Source of the DNA: Nannocystis sp. RBIL2
Lineage (GTDB): Bacteria > Myxococcota_A > Polyangia > Nannocystales > Nannocystaceae
Assembly: GCF_026626745.1 (NCBI RefSeq)
Contig: NZ_JAPNJW010000002.1
Coordinates: forward strand, 2,194,151-2,258,150
Direction of reading: 5' to 3'
Length of the DNA: 64,000 nt
The notes under the pieces are model-generated. The model was not told where the DNA came from and did not search any database. It was given only the letters and a program-made list of their open reading frames with translations. Of this stretch, positions 45,790 through 56,589 are shown one piece after another. The translations under genes were made by a program, and so were the position numbers. Position 1 is the stretch's first letter. Every line of letters begins with the position of its first letter.

Positions 45790-47751
45790 TCATGCGATGA
45801 CCAGATCCGGCGCGACCGCCCGCAAGTCGCTCACAGTCGGCTCGTATCGCTCGTCGAGGGCGAACATCGCTCCGACGCGGAGGTAGTGAAGCGAGTGAAG
45901 CCACGGAGCACCGACCAGCGAGCAAAGATCCGCCGGCTGGAGCTCCCGATTGTCCAGGTGCAGGCGAAGCAGGCGGCGGAGGTGGGGCGCCGCCGCGAGC
46001 GCAGCGACCCCGGCCGCGGTGATGGGGTTCCTGCCGTCGAACCATAGCTCGCTCAGGGCATTCATGTGCGCCGCCGCGAGCGCGCGCAGGCCATCGTCGC
46101 CGATCTGGTTGCTGCTGAGATCGAGCCCGGTGAGCCCGGCGAGCAGCGCCGCGCCGGCCAGAGTACGCGCCCCCTCGTCACCGATCTCGGTGCCGGCGAG
46201 GACGAGCTTGCGAAGCCGGGTCCAGGGCCCCGACGCGAGCGCCGCGATTCCCTCGTCCTGCAGCGCGTTCCGATGGAGGAAGAGCTCCCGCAAGCAGGCG
46301 AGGTGTGGCGCCGAGGCGAGCGCCCGCGCTCCCGCCGGCCCGAGACCGCAGTGCGTGAGGCACAGCTGCTTCAGCCGGGTGATGTGCGTCGCCCTGGCCA
46401 GCGCCTCCGCTGCTTCATCGAACAGCAAATTGTCGTCGAGGATCAGGTGCTCGAGCCGGGACAGCCACTCCTCCGCGAGCAGCGCCTCGATGCCCTCCTG
46501 ACCGATGCCGTTGTCGCGGAGGTCGAGGAGCTCGAGCCGGGTCAGGTGGCGGGCGGTCGACAGCACCGTCGCCCCCTCGTCGCCCAGCTTGTTGTAGGGC
46601 AGCCGGAGCTCGCGCAGGCCGGCGAGGGACTCGCCGTCGGCGATGATCTCCACGCCCTCGATGCCGATGCCGTTGTGGCTCAGGTCGAGGATCTGCAGGT
46701 GCTTCAGCCGGTTGACGATCGACCACACGCCTTTCGGCCCGATCTCGTTGTCGTACAGATCGAGCAACGTCAGGTTCGGCATGCCGATCGCCACCGCCTT
46801 GGCGCCGAGGGGGCCGAGGAAGCTGGCGCCGAGCCACAGCTCGCGCAGGCCGGCGAACTGCGGCGCCGCTGCCAGCGCGCGCCCACCCGGCAGATTGATG
46901 TCGTTCCACTGCAGGTCGAGGGTGACGAGGCGATTCAGGTGGCTCGCCGCGGCCAGCGCGAACGCCCCCTCGTCGCCGCAGGGTTCGCGGCCGCTGTCGA
47001 AGAACGTGCAGCCGAGCCACAGCTCGCGCAAATTGGCCAGGTGCGTCGCCGCTGCCAGCGCCCGCACGCCCTCGGTGCCGACCTGGCAACTTCGCAGGTC
47101 GAGCTTCGTCAGCCCGGCGAGGTGCGTCGCCCCGGCCAGAGCGAGCCCGCCCTCCTCGCAGATCGAGTTCTCGCGCAGCCGCAGCTCGCGGAGCTGCGTC
47201 AGGTGGGTCGCCTCGGCCAGGGCGTACGCGCCATCGGGACCGATGTCGTTGTGGTCGGAGCACAGGTCGAGCGCCGTGACCACCGCGAGCAACGGGTCGC
47301 GCAGCAACGCCTCGAACGCGTCGTCGTCGTCGCCGAGCCCGCGCAGGTGCAGCGCGCGGACCGGCGCGCCGCGAGCGAGCCGCTCGCCGATCGCCTCGAC
47401 CCGACCCGGGACGAGCGACACGGTATCGACGAAGCCGCGCACCCAGGTCGCCTCGCCGACCCGCAAGCCGAGCTCGTCGTGCCACTCGTCCTCGTGGGCG
47501 GCGAACAGCGCGTCGGCCCGCGCGGCGAGCTCGTCGCGGGCGCCCTCGTCTTCGCTGCGGGCCGCGGCGCACTGCAGCTCGATGAACTCCCCGCGCGGGT
47601 CACCGCGCTGCTGCAGCTGCTGCGCGAGCGCCAGCCGCGGGCCATCGTCTTCGGGGCGAGCGCGGATGGCAGCCACTTGATCGTCGGAGAGCCGTGTCAA
47701 CGTCGCCGAGTCTAGGCGCGAGCCGACGCGACCCGTCAAGCTCGAAAGCAT
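45790..47751 (-). CDS. TIGR02996-domain leucine-rich-repeat protein, intact copy
   Basis: 653 residues if ATG 47751 is used (MLSSLTGRVGSRLD); a TTG matching the paralog's start (47698 region) or ATG 47835 are alternatives, and no clear ribosome binding site decides. The N-terminal block RLSDDQVAAIRARPEDDGPR, LALAQQLQQRGDPRGEFIEL is the TIGR02996 repeat-companion domain. About 15 RNI-like LRR units follow, with the pattern HLTQLRELRLRENSICEEGG / LAGLTKLDLRSCQVGTEGVR. There is no signal peptide. Such proteins are multiplied in Planctomycetes and large-genome myxobacteria; ligand unknown, probably protein-protein binding. It is the upstream member of an array with a frameshifted and a truncated copy. 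Confidence 0.8.
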   Translation of the reverse strand: MLSSLTGRVGSRLDSATLTRLSDDQVAAIRARPEDDGPRLALAQQLQQRGDPRGEFIELQCAAARSEDEGARDELAARADALFAAHEDEWHDELGLRVGEATWVRGFVDTVSLVPGRVEAIGERLARGAPVRALHLRGLGDDDDAFEALLRDPLLAVVTALDLCSDHNDIGPDGAYALAEATHLTQLRELRLRENSICEEGGLALAGATHLAGLTKLDLRSCQVGTEGVRALAAATHLANLRELWLGCTFFDSGREPCGDEGAFALAAASHLNRLVTLDLQWNDINLPGGRALAAAPQFAGLRELWLGASFLGPLGAKAVAIGMPNLTLLDLYDNEIGPKGVWSIVNRLKHLQILDLSHNGIGIEGVEIIADGESLAGLRELRLPYNKLGDEGATVLSTARHLTRLELLDLRDNGIGQEGIEALLAEEWLSRLEHLILDDNLLFDEAAEALARATHITRLKQLCLTHCGLGPAGARALASAPHLACLRELFLHRNALQDEGIAALASGPWTRLRKLVLAGTEIGDEGARTLAGAALLAGLTGLDLSSNQIGDDGLRALAAAHMNALSELWFDGRNPITAAGVAALAAAPHLRRLLRLHLDNRELQPADLCSLVGAPWLHSLHYLRVGAMFALDERYEPTVSDLRAVAPDLVIA

Positions 47752-47949
47752 GCGCGACCGAACCCGCGCGCCTCGAACCTCCGGGGCGCTCCGAGGCTCG
47801 AGGCGTGCTCGCTGCGGAACGACTGTGAAGGCCATGGACGGACCCCGAGGCCGTCGCGTCGTGCTGGCCGGAGAAGCAGTCGGACCTGACGTGAACCACT
47901 TCGTGCCGGGCGATGAGATCGAAGCTCGCGCGCGAGGCAGCCGCGACTC

Positions 47950-48765
47950 CTATGGCTTCGGCGCGAGCGACCGGCACGATTCGACGTGTCCCAGCGCGCA
48001 TGCCCGCTCGCGCTGAGCGACTTCCGCCCCCACGCCCAGCGCGCTCGCCTCCAGGCACAGCTCCGCGTGGCCGGCGTCGCAGCCGATCCTCGCCAGCGTC
48101 CGCCGGGCCGCGAGCGACTCGGGCGTGGGCATGCCAGCCTGTGCGTCGGCGATCTCCAGCATCAGCAGCGCCGGCGCGCAGCAGCTCGCCTCGCCGGCCT
48201 CGCACGCGGTCGCCTGCGCGTCGCTGCCTGCGGCCGTGCAGCTGCGGATCGGCGAACATCCCTCGGGACCTTCGTTGCGCAGCCCCGCCGGGCAGCCGCT
48301 CGGCAGCGGCATCGGCTGGCAGAACTGCTGCTGCACGCAGGCGATCGCGCGTGACTGCAGTTGCGACAGCGCCGGGGTCTTCTGCGTCTTCCGCAGCAGC
48401 TTGCACATCTCGAGGTCGCCGGCGCGGGCGAACAGGGTCATCACCTCGATCTTGATGTCGGTGTGCTCGGGGCTGCCGATCCGGAACGTCTTGCCGCGAG
48501 CCACCAGCGCGCGCGCGGCCGCGGTCAACGCGTCCTTGCCGTCCAGGAACGGGGGCAGCGGTTCGCATCGCGTCTGCACCGCGGCGACAGCGGAGGCGGG
48601 AGCGGGCGATGCCTCGCCTCGGGCCAGGGTGGGCATCGCCGCGACCGTCGCCGCCGCGACCACCCACGGCCGCAGCCTCCGCGGCGGCCTAGTGGTCTCG
48701 GAAGCGCCGCGCGTGGGCCGGCGCGACGACAGCATCCTCAGAACAGGGGCAAGCAGGGACATCAT
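47950..48765 (-). CDS. Secreted Cys-rich protein homologous to the C-terminal domain of the adjacent kinase
   Basis: 271 residues; GGAGG 6-7 nt before the ATG. An unusually long basic n-region (MMSLLAPVLRMLSSRRPTRG...RPPRRLRPW) precedes the hydrophobic VVAAATVAAMPTLARGEA, so it is exported or membrane-anchored. The rest matches the tail of the kinase at 48961: CVQQQFCQPMPLPSGCPAGL, RNEGPEGCSPIRSC, ACEAGEASCCAPALLM and RIGCDAGHAELCLEAS correspond to CLERRYCAAIATAAPCPEGT, RNGGPDGCEPIARC, ACLAGEPDCCKHALIV and EAGCAHGYAWLCDQAA. All the Cys positions agree. It may compete for or deliver the kinase ligand. Divergent from the kinase across a 195-bp control region. Confidence 0.82.
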   Translation of the reverse strand: MMSLLAPVLRMLSSRRPTRGASETTRPPRRLRPWVVAAATVAAMPTLARGEASPAPASAVAAVQTRCEPLPPFLDGKDALTAAARALVARGKTFRIGSPEHTDIKIEVMTLFARAGDLEMCKLLRKTQKTPALSQLQSRAIACVQQQFCQPMPLPSGCPAGLRNEGPEGCSPIRSCTAAGSDAQATACEAGEASCCAPALLMLEIADAQAGMPTPESLAARRTLARIGCDAGHAELCLEASALGVGAEVAQRERACALGHVESCRSLAPKP

Positions 48766-48838
48766 GGTGATCCTCCAGCGATCGCCGGGCGCCTCGCCCG
48801 ACGGCTCGCACCCGGGAGGTCCGGCGAGGTCGCCGGAT

Positions 48839-48900
48839 CAATTGGATTTTTTTGGGCCCGCCCGGGCGCCGAAGCATCAGGCGCGAAAATAATCCAATTG
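48839..48900. promoter_or_regulatory. Operator-like inverted repeat between the secreted protein and the kinase
   Basis: CAATTGGATT (48839-48848) and AATCCAATTG (48891-48900) are perfect 10-bp arms, AT-rich in a GC-rich background, 42 bp apart (about four helical turns). The CAATTG end of each arm is itself palindromic. Between them lie TTTTTT and GGGCCCGCCCGGGC. A regulator that loops or binds both sites could control both genes. Confidence 0.5.
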
Positions 48901-48960
48901 TTCGGCCGCCTCGACGGACGCAGCAGTGCGAGCCCCGGTATCGTCCCCTCGCCCCTCGAG

Positions 48961-50693
<1,733 letters not shown>

Positions 50694-50697
<4 letters not shown>

Positions 50698-51305
50698 GCG
50701 ACCGCGTCGACGGCGAGCTGCTGGTGGCCTGGCAGGCCGGCGATCGCAGGGCCGGCGCCGCGCTGTTCGACCGCCACTTCCGGGCGGTCGCGCGGTTCGT
50801 CCGCGCCAAGGTGTGGTCCGAGGACGAGGTCGACGACCTGGTCCAGACGACCTTCGTGGCCTGCCTCGAGGCGCCCGCGCGCTTCCGCGGCGAGGGCAGC
50901 CTGCGCGGCTATCTGCTCGGGATCGCCTATCACAAGCTGCAGAAGCTGTACGCCGAGCGGGCGCGGCGGCCGATCGACGTCGAGCAGGTCAGCGTGCACG
51001 ACCTCGGCCCGGGGCCGAGCACCGCGCTGGCGCGCCGCGCCGAGCACCGGCTCCTGCTCGCGGGGCTGCGGCGGCTGCCGCTCCAGTTCCAGGTCGTGCT
51101 CGAGCTGTCGTTCTGGGAGGAGATGACCGCCGGGGCGATCGGCGCGGTGCTCGGGGAGCCGGAAGGCACCGTGCGCACCCGCCTGCGCCGGGCGAAGGAG
51201 CTGCTCGCCGTCCAGCTGCGACGGCTCCGCGCCGCGCCGGCGTTGCTCGAGAGCACCCTCGAGGACCTCGAAGGTTGGGCCCGCTCCCTGCGGGCCGAGC
51301 TGTGA
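50694..51305 (+). CDS. ECF-type RNA polymerase sigma factor
   Basis: 203 residues from GTG 50694, overlapping the kinase stop (GTGA). Sigma region 2: RAGAALFDRHFRAVARFVRA, DEVDDLVQTTFVACLEAPAR, FRGEGSLRGYLLGIAYHKL, including the DLVQ-T-F -10-reading helix. Sigma region 4: LRRLPLQFQVVLELSFWEEM, AGAIGAVLGEPEGTVRTRLR, RAKELL, the usual helix-turn-helix. No anti-sigma gene is next to it, and region 2.2 has the usual D-D-L-V-Q. Co-translation with the kinase suggests phosphorylation instead of an anti-sigma controls it. Likely targets include its own region, such as the inverted repeat at 48839-48900, but this is a guess. Confidence 0.9.
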
Positions 51306-51327
51306 TTCGCCGGACACGGGGCGGCGC

Positions 51328-54186
51328 TCACTGCGGGACGACGGTGAACTTCTCCCAAGGGCCGACGTACGTCTGCTGCCGGACCTGCCAGCTCGTGTTC
51401 GCGTCGTTGGCCTGCAGGTAGCGGTTGTGATGCGTCAGGAAGGCCCAGGTGCCGTCCTCCTGCTCGACCGGCGTGAACGTCTCCCACGGGCCGATGAACG
51501 TCTGCTGCTTGGCGATCCACGAGCTGGCCTCGTCGTTGGCCTGCACGTAGCGGCTGTGCCAGGTCTTGAACGCGACCTCCTCGCCGTCGCAGTCGACCAC
51601 GAACCGCTCCCAGTTGCTGAGGTTGGCCGACTGATCGACGACGTAGCTGTCGTTGGGGCCGCCGGCGCGGACGTAGCGGCCGTGGTGAGTCTTGAGCGCG
51701 ATCGTGTCGCCGTCGTACTGGCCGCAGAAGCCGTTCGGCATCACGAAGCCGACCCAGTCGGTGCCGCCGAAGCGGCCGTTCGTGTCGGCGTAGTCGAGCC
51801 ACTTCTTGCCGGTGCTGTCGTGGCAGTGGAGGTCGTCGCGGCCGTCCTTGTCGTAGTCGCCGGCCTCGATCTCCGCCCCGCCGTGGACGCACCAGGAGAG
51901 GGTGTACGACCAGTCGGCGCCCATGAACTGCGCGTTGCTGTCGGCGTAGTCGATCACCTTGTTGGCGTAGTTGTGGCACATCAGGTCGTCGCGGCCGTCG
52001 CCGTTGAAGTCGCCGATCAGCAGCTTGCCGCCGATGCACCAGCTCGCGGAGCGCGACCAGTCGGTGCCGCCAAAGCTGCCGTCGTAGTCGATCCACAGCC
52101 GGCCGTCCGCGGTGTCGTGGCACAGGTAGTCGGCCGCGCCGTCGCCGTCGAAGTCGCCCGAGTGCAGCTTCGCCCCGGTGTGCGTACACCAGTACGCGCT
52201 CGCCTGCTGGGTGCCGGCGCGCACGGTCTGCGACAGGTCGAAGAACTCGATGCTGGTGCTGAGGCCGTCCCACGAGGCGATCGTGTGCGAGTGGCTCTTG
52301 GTGCAGTTGGCCCAGCAGATCGGCCACGGGATCTTGTACTTGATGTCGAACGAGATGTCGCCCGAGAGGGTGGTCAGGACCGCCTCGGCGTACTCGCTGA
52401 ACACCAGCTTGACGGCGTCGAGCGGGGCGAAGTCGACGTACTCGACCGAGACTGTGAACGGCACGTGGAGGTCGAGCAGGTCGAGCGTCGCAGTGATGCC
52501 GCCGCTGAGGTACTCGCTGTAGTGGACCGAAGTCCCGGCCTTGGCCGCCAGGTTGAAGAACGGCGTGACCGTGCCCGAGACCTCGACGCCCTCCTCGGTG
52601 GTGCCGGCGGTGATCGTGGTCTCCTCGGTGTCGATGCCGATCGTCGCGTCGATCCACAGGCCGGCGCTGACCGAGCCGCAGCCGTCGTCGAAGTTGACGC
52701 CGACCAGCGTCACGCTCTGCGTCAGCGTCGGGTCGATGTCGAGGCCGGCGGCGTCGAACATCTCCTGCAGCGACACCGGCACCCCGTCGGCCAGCTGGAT
52801 CTCGAACTCGGGGATGAAGTCGGTCAAGAACACCGAGGCGCCCATCGCCACCCCGCCGCCGCCGAAGTCGTAGCCGATGAAGGTCGCGTAGATGTCGATC
52901 AAATTGACGTTGTTGTTGAAGACCGTCGCGTGCGCGTCGACGCCCGCCTCGAACCAGCTGCCCGCGCTGTGGACGTCGATGCCCTTGTAGGTCGTGGTCG
53001 GGCCGTCCGAGCCGTTGACGTCGAGCCAGGTCATGAAGCTGACGCCCGAGTAGCCGAACCCGTAGCTGCTGTTCGCGCCCCAGCTGTCGCCCCACGTCTC
53101 GGCGCTGCGCACCTTGCCGGCCGTGCGCGCCTGCACCGGCGGGCCCTCGGGGTCGACGACCTGGCGCACCACGGTGATCGGCAGCGTCCCGCAGTCGTCG
53201 GCGCGCGGCTCGGTCTCGCCGCGGTAGACCGCCTGGGCGAAGTCGGTCGCCAGACAGGTCACGAGCTCGAACTCCTGCACGCCCGCCCACTCGCCGGCGG
53301 CGATCGCCTGGCGGGTCGCGTCGTCGAGGTAGAGGGCGAGTCCGGTGGTCACGTCGCCGTAGCCGGGGACCTTGACCGGGGCGCGCTCGCCCGACTCGCC
53401 GCCCTTGCGCTGGATCAGCGCCCGCCCCGGCTCGCTCGACCCGCGCGGGCGGATCCGGCTGCCGATCTGCACGCGGCCGCGCTCCAGCCCCTTGCCCGCC
53501 GGCAAGCCCACGACCCGCGACAGCGCGCTGACGTTGAGGTCGGGCCGGTCGGCGGCGGGCTCCAGCGCGTGGCCCTCGGGGTCGACCGGCAGCATCACCA
53601 CCACCGACGACAGGTTGAGCTCGCGCAGCTGCGCGTCCATGCCGGGGCTGTCCAGCAGCGCGTGGCGGGCCGTGCAATCGTCGCACGCGCGCTCGCCGAG
53701 CGCGGCGCCGGCGACCATCTCGTACTCGCTCCGGTAGCCGCCGACCTCTTCCACGTCGATCTCGCGGTCGCCGATCCGGTTCCACGGATCGAAGGCGACG
53801 AACAGCGCCAGGTCATCGCGGCCGGCCAATTCGTGGCAGGTCGCCGGGACCACGAACACGGCCTCGTGGGCGTAGCTCGCCGCGCCCTCGCCGGCGTGCG
53901 TCACCGGCATGGCCCCGAGAGTGCAACCGACGCTGCCGTCCTCGGCCCACAGGCCGACCACCAGCTCGGTGTCGAACGCGGCGCCGGTCAGCTCGCCGGC
54001 GACCGCCACGCGCATCGGATGCAGGAGATAGTTGCCGCCGTCGCTGGAGAGCTTCAGCGATGTGAGCGTCATGTGCTCGTTGCGGGCCTCGGCCGCCGCG
54101 GCCGGACCGAGGTCGTCGCAACCGGTGCTCAGCAGCAGAGGGAGGGTGAAGACGCCGAGGGTACGGGGGAGGATTGGCTTCGACAT
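51328..54186 (-). CDS. Large lipoprotein with VCBS/FG-GAP repeats and C-terminal fascin-like repeats
   Basis: 952 residues from ATG 54184-54186; MSKPILPRTLGVFTLPLLLS plus TGCDD is a lipoprotein signal. Residues ~25-640 are a large beta-rich region not recognised. Then come FG-GAP-like units with Asp-rich loops (HSGDFDGDGAADYLCHD, LIGDFNGDGRDDLMCHN, EAGDYDKDGRDDLHCHD) each followed by an aromatic segment FGGTDW. The last ~190 residues hold three to four fascin/beta-trefoil repeats: IALKTHHGRYVRAG, VAFKTWHSRYVQAN, WAFLTHHNRYLQAN, with (W/T)E(K/T)FT at the ends. In other secreted proteins such trefoils bind carbohydrate or cell surfaces. Convergent with the sigma-factor gene. No clear promoter or ribosome binding site. 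Confidence 0.82.
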   Translation of the reverse strand: MSKPILPRTLGVFTLPLLLSTGCDDLGPAAAAEARNEHMTLTSLKLSSDGGNYLLHPMRVAVAGELTGAAFDTELVVGLWAEDGSVGCTLGAMPVTHAGEGAASYAHEAVFVVPATCHELAGRDDLALFVAFDPWNRIGDREIDVEEVGGYRSEYEMVAGAALGERACDDCTARHALLDSPGMDAQLRELNLSSVVVMLPVDPEGHALEPAADRPDLNVSALSRVVGLPAGKGLERGRVQIGSRIRPRGSSEPGRALIQRKGGESGERAPVKVPGYGDVTTGLALYLDDATRQAIAAGEWAGVQEFELVTCLATDFAQAVYRGETEPRADDCGTLPITVVRQVVDPEGPPVQARTAGKVRSAETWGDSWGANSSYGFGYSGVSFMTWLDVNGSDGPTTTYKGIDVHSAGSWFEAGVDAHATVFNNNVNLIDIYATFIGYDFGGGGVAMGASVFLTDFIPEFEIQLADGVPVSLQEMFDAAGLDIDPTLTQSVTLVGVNFDDGCGSVSAGLWIDATIGIDTEETTITAGTTEEGVEVSGTVTPFFNLAAKAGTSVHYSEYLSGGITATLDLLDLHVPFTVSVEYVDFAPLDAVKLVFSEYAEAVLTTLSGDISFDIKYKIPWPICWANCTKSHSHTIASWDGLSTSIEFFDLSQTVRAGTQQASAYWCTHTGAKLHSGDFDGDGAADYLCHDTADGRLWIDYDGSFGGTDWSRSASWCIGGKLLIGDFNGDGRDDLMCHNYANKVIDYADSNAQFMGADWSYTLSWCVHGGAEIEAGDYDKDGRDDLHCHDSTGKKWLDYADTNGRFGGTDWVGFVMPNGFCGQYDGDTIALKTHHGRYVRAGGPNDSYVVDQSANLSNWERFVVDCDGEEVAFKTWHSRYVQANDEASSWIAKQQTFIGPWETFTPVEQEDGTWAFLTHHNRYLQANDANTSWQVRQQTYVGPWEKFTVVPQ

Positions 54187-54477
54187 GGGATCACTCGCTT
54201 TGGGGGTATGAGAGGACGATGCAGGGGCCGCGCGCTCGCGCGGGCGGGAGGGACACGCTGGATGTCGACTGCGCCGGCCCTCGCGGCCGGCCGTGAATCG
54301 TGGGTTTGCAGCCGCGAGAAGCGCGGGCATGCGGTTTACCAATGCGGGAAATCGGTCCTCCGCGAAGGACGTGAGGACGGGCCTCGCGGTCGGCGTCCGG
54401 GCTGACGACGCCGACGTGCCGCGGCGCTGCAGGTGGCGCCCGGGCCAGGCGGAGATCAGCCGCTCCGGCGCTCGCGG
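54187..54477. other. 291-bp gap upstream of the fascin-repeat lipoprotein
   Basis: Presumed promoter region for the leftward lipoprotein gene. I see no convincing -35/-10 pair, element copy or hairpin. Confidence 0.4.
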
Positions 54478-56463
54478 TCAGCGTCCGGCCTGCCAGCGCG
54501 CCGGCGTGCTGCGGGCCAGCGTCGCCAGCCGCTGCGGGTCGCGCTCGGGGTCGGCGAGCTGCGCCTGCAGGTGCTCACGCAGCAGCGCGTCGGCCCGGGC
54601 GTCGCCGCGACGAGCTGCCTCGCCGAGCAGCGACACGGCCGCCCGCTCCTCGGCCACGTGCGCGCCGGCCAGGCGGGACCCGGCGAGTTCGATCATCGCA
54701 TCGGTCGGCTCCCGGTCGGTCCGCCGGACGATCGTCGCGGCGGTCTCGAGCGCGCTGGTGCGAACGACCCGGTCGCCGTCGCCGAGCCGCTCCTCGAGCC
54801 GCGGATAGGCTGTCTCCGGGGACAGGTGACGCATGGCGTGGGTGGCGTGGCGGCGGATCGTCGGGCTGTCGTGATCGAGGTACGGGCGGATGTCGGCGGC
54901 CAGCGCCTCGTGCCCGGCGTTGCCGGCGGCCAGCAGCGCGTGGCCGAGCGGCTCGTCGTCGCCGCCGCGCTGCAGCCAGCCGCGGATCTCGGCCCGGGCC
55001 TGGGCAGCGATCTCGGGGCTGTGGGCCTCGCTGCGCTGGGCGATCGCGCCGAGCGCCAGGGCCATCGCGCCGCGCTCGACCGCGTGCAGGTCATCGCGCC
55101 CAGCGCTGCGGGCCACGACCTCGATCATCTCGGCGGTCGGCCGCTCGACCATCGCCAGCGCCTGGGCGGCGGCGATCTGGTGGGCCGGGTCGGGCCACCG
55201 ATGCAGCACGCCGACCAGCGCGGCCTTGGCCTCGGCAGTGTTGGCCGAGCCGAGGGCCCAGAACAGGCCGGCGCGGGCGACCTGCTCGCCGGCGAATTCG
55301 CCGTCGCGCAGCAGCGCGAGCACGTCGCCGGTGCGCTCCGGGTTGGCCCGCAGCCAGTCGCGCAGAAGGCCGCCGTACTCGCCGAGCTTGCCGCCGGCGA
55401 CGAGCTCGCGATAGCGGGCGAGCGCATCTCGCAGGGGCAGGTCGCGCAGCGCGTCGTCGAAGTCCTTGCTCGCGTCGCGCGGGCGCCCGGCCAGCACGCC
55501 CCAGCTCCAGCCGCCGTCGGCCAGCGCGACCTCGGGCGCGAACGCGGCCAGCGCGGCCCGCTGCGCCCGGGTCGCGCGGAAGTGGGTGCCGAAGCTGCGA
55601 CCGGCGAGGGTGAACGACAGCTCGCGCTCGGCGCTCAGCGACTCGAACCACGCCGCGTCGGCGAGCTCGACCGCGATGGACGAGCCGACGATCTCGACGC
55701 CGACGGCGGGCCCGCGCGCCACGCTCTGGCCGAGCGTGAACGACACCGCCTCGCCGGTGAGCCGGCCGTCCTCGTAGTGGTACTTGGCCGCGTAGCGCCC
55801 GGTGGCGTCGAAGCCGGCGCCGACGTAGCTGGCGGCCCGGGTCGGGTCCGCCGGGGCCCAGAAGCCGAGCCCGGCCGCCAGCAGCTGCTGCTCGCGCGCG
55901 GCGTCGAGGTCGCCGGCGGTACGCCAGCCGAACTCGCGGATCGCACAGCGGGCGTCGACGCGGATCAGGAAGATGTCCGAAAGGGCAGGTGACGCGGCGG
56001 TCTCCGGCGCCTCGCCGCCGATCACCCGCGCGCCGCGGTCGGTGATCCGCGCCGCCAACACGCTCGCGCCGTCGTCCTCGCCGTGGAGCGCGAGCAGGTC
56101 GAGGTGCCAGCGCCGCTCGACGTGATGCGCCTCGGGCGGCGAGGCCTCGACCTGGGCGTGCGCGCCGGCGTCGATGCCGTCGGTGACGCGAGCGAAGTCG
56201 ATCTCGACGCGGGTCTCGCCGACCACGTCGTAGGCCATGCGCGTGCCCGCGGCGAAGCGACAGGGCGCCTCGACCTCGCCGGCGGAGCGGCCGAACAGGC
56301 CGGCGCGGACCGGCGCGAGGCGGTCGGCGACGACTGCGTCGACCGTCGGCGCGAAGCTTCGCCTCGCGCCCTGCACGGCCCACACTGCGCCGGCGACGAG
56401 CGCGAGGGTGGTCAGACGACGCAGCGCCAGGCGCCGGGTGGGTCTCTCGTCATGAAGCGGCAT
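54478..56463 (-). CDS. HEAT-repeat protein with N-terminal membrane anchor
   Basis: 661 residues from ATG 56461-56463 (MPLHDERPTRRLALRRLTTL), chosen because AGGT lies 6 nt upstream; in-frame ATGs at 56475 and 56502 would add 4 or 13 residues. One membrane helix (~14-33) is followed by a beta-rich exoplasmic domain (~60-330: AGTRMAYDVVGETRVEIDFA, RYAAKYHYEDGRLTGEAVSF), which recalls the vitellogenin-N/lipoprotein-like fold, then helical HEAT-type repeats to the end (SPTIRRHATHAMRHLSPETA, GDRVVRTSALETAATIVRRT). Probably a periplasmic scaffold. Two ACATGTC-like inverted repeats fall inside the coding sequence (near 54831 and 55976). Function unknown. Confidence 0.75.
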   Translation of the reverse strand: MPLHDERPTRRLALRRLTTLALVAGAVWAVQGARRSFAPTVDAVVADRLAPVRAGLFGRSAGEVEAPCRFAAGTRMAYDVVGETRVEIDFARVTDGIDAGAHAQVEASPPEAHHVERRWHLDLLALHGEDDGASVLAARITDRGARVIGGEAPETAASPALSDIFLIRVDARCAIREFGWRTAGDLDAAREQQLLAAGLGFWAPADPTRAASYVGAGFDATGRYAAKYHYEDGRLTGEAVSFTLGQSVARGPAVGVEIVGSSIAVELADAAWFESLSAERELSFTLAGRSFGTHFRATRAQRAALAAFAPEVALADGGWSWGVLAGRPRDASKDFDDALRDLPLRDALARYRELVAGGKLGEYGGLLRDWLRANPERTGDVLALLRDGEFAGEQVARAGLFWALGSANTAEAKAALVGVLHRWPDPAHQIAAAQALAMVERPTAEMIEVVARSAGRDDLHAVERGAMALALGAIAQRSEAHSPEIAAQARAEIRGWLQRGGDDEPLGHALLAAGNAGHEALAADIRPYLDHDSPTIRRHATHAMRHLSPETAYPRLEERLGDGDRVVRTSALETAATIVRRTDREPTDAMIELAGSRLAGAHVAEERAAVSLLGEAARRGDARADALLREHLQAQLADPERDPQRLATLARSTPARWQAGR

Positions 56464-56537
56464 CACCGACCTCATGAGCAACCGACGTGCCAGCGAGATC
56501 ACTGGCTTTTTCGCCCGCCGGGGCGCCTCTGCGGCGA

Positions 56538-56583
56538 GTTCCGCCGGAGGCCCGGCGGAACCTGCCGGCCGGTCGCGGACCGG
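56538..56583. terminator. Two GC hairpins after the VOC gene
   Basis: GTTCCGCCGG, loop AGGC, CCGGCGGAAC (56538-56561), and CCGGTC, loop GCG, GACCGG (56569-56583). They lie within 50 nt of the stop of the leftward VOC gene and before the HEAT-repeat gene, fitting termination or attenuation between the two. Confidence 0.5.
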
Positions 56584-56589
56584 CGCGCC

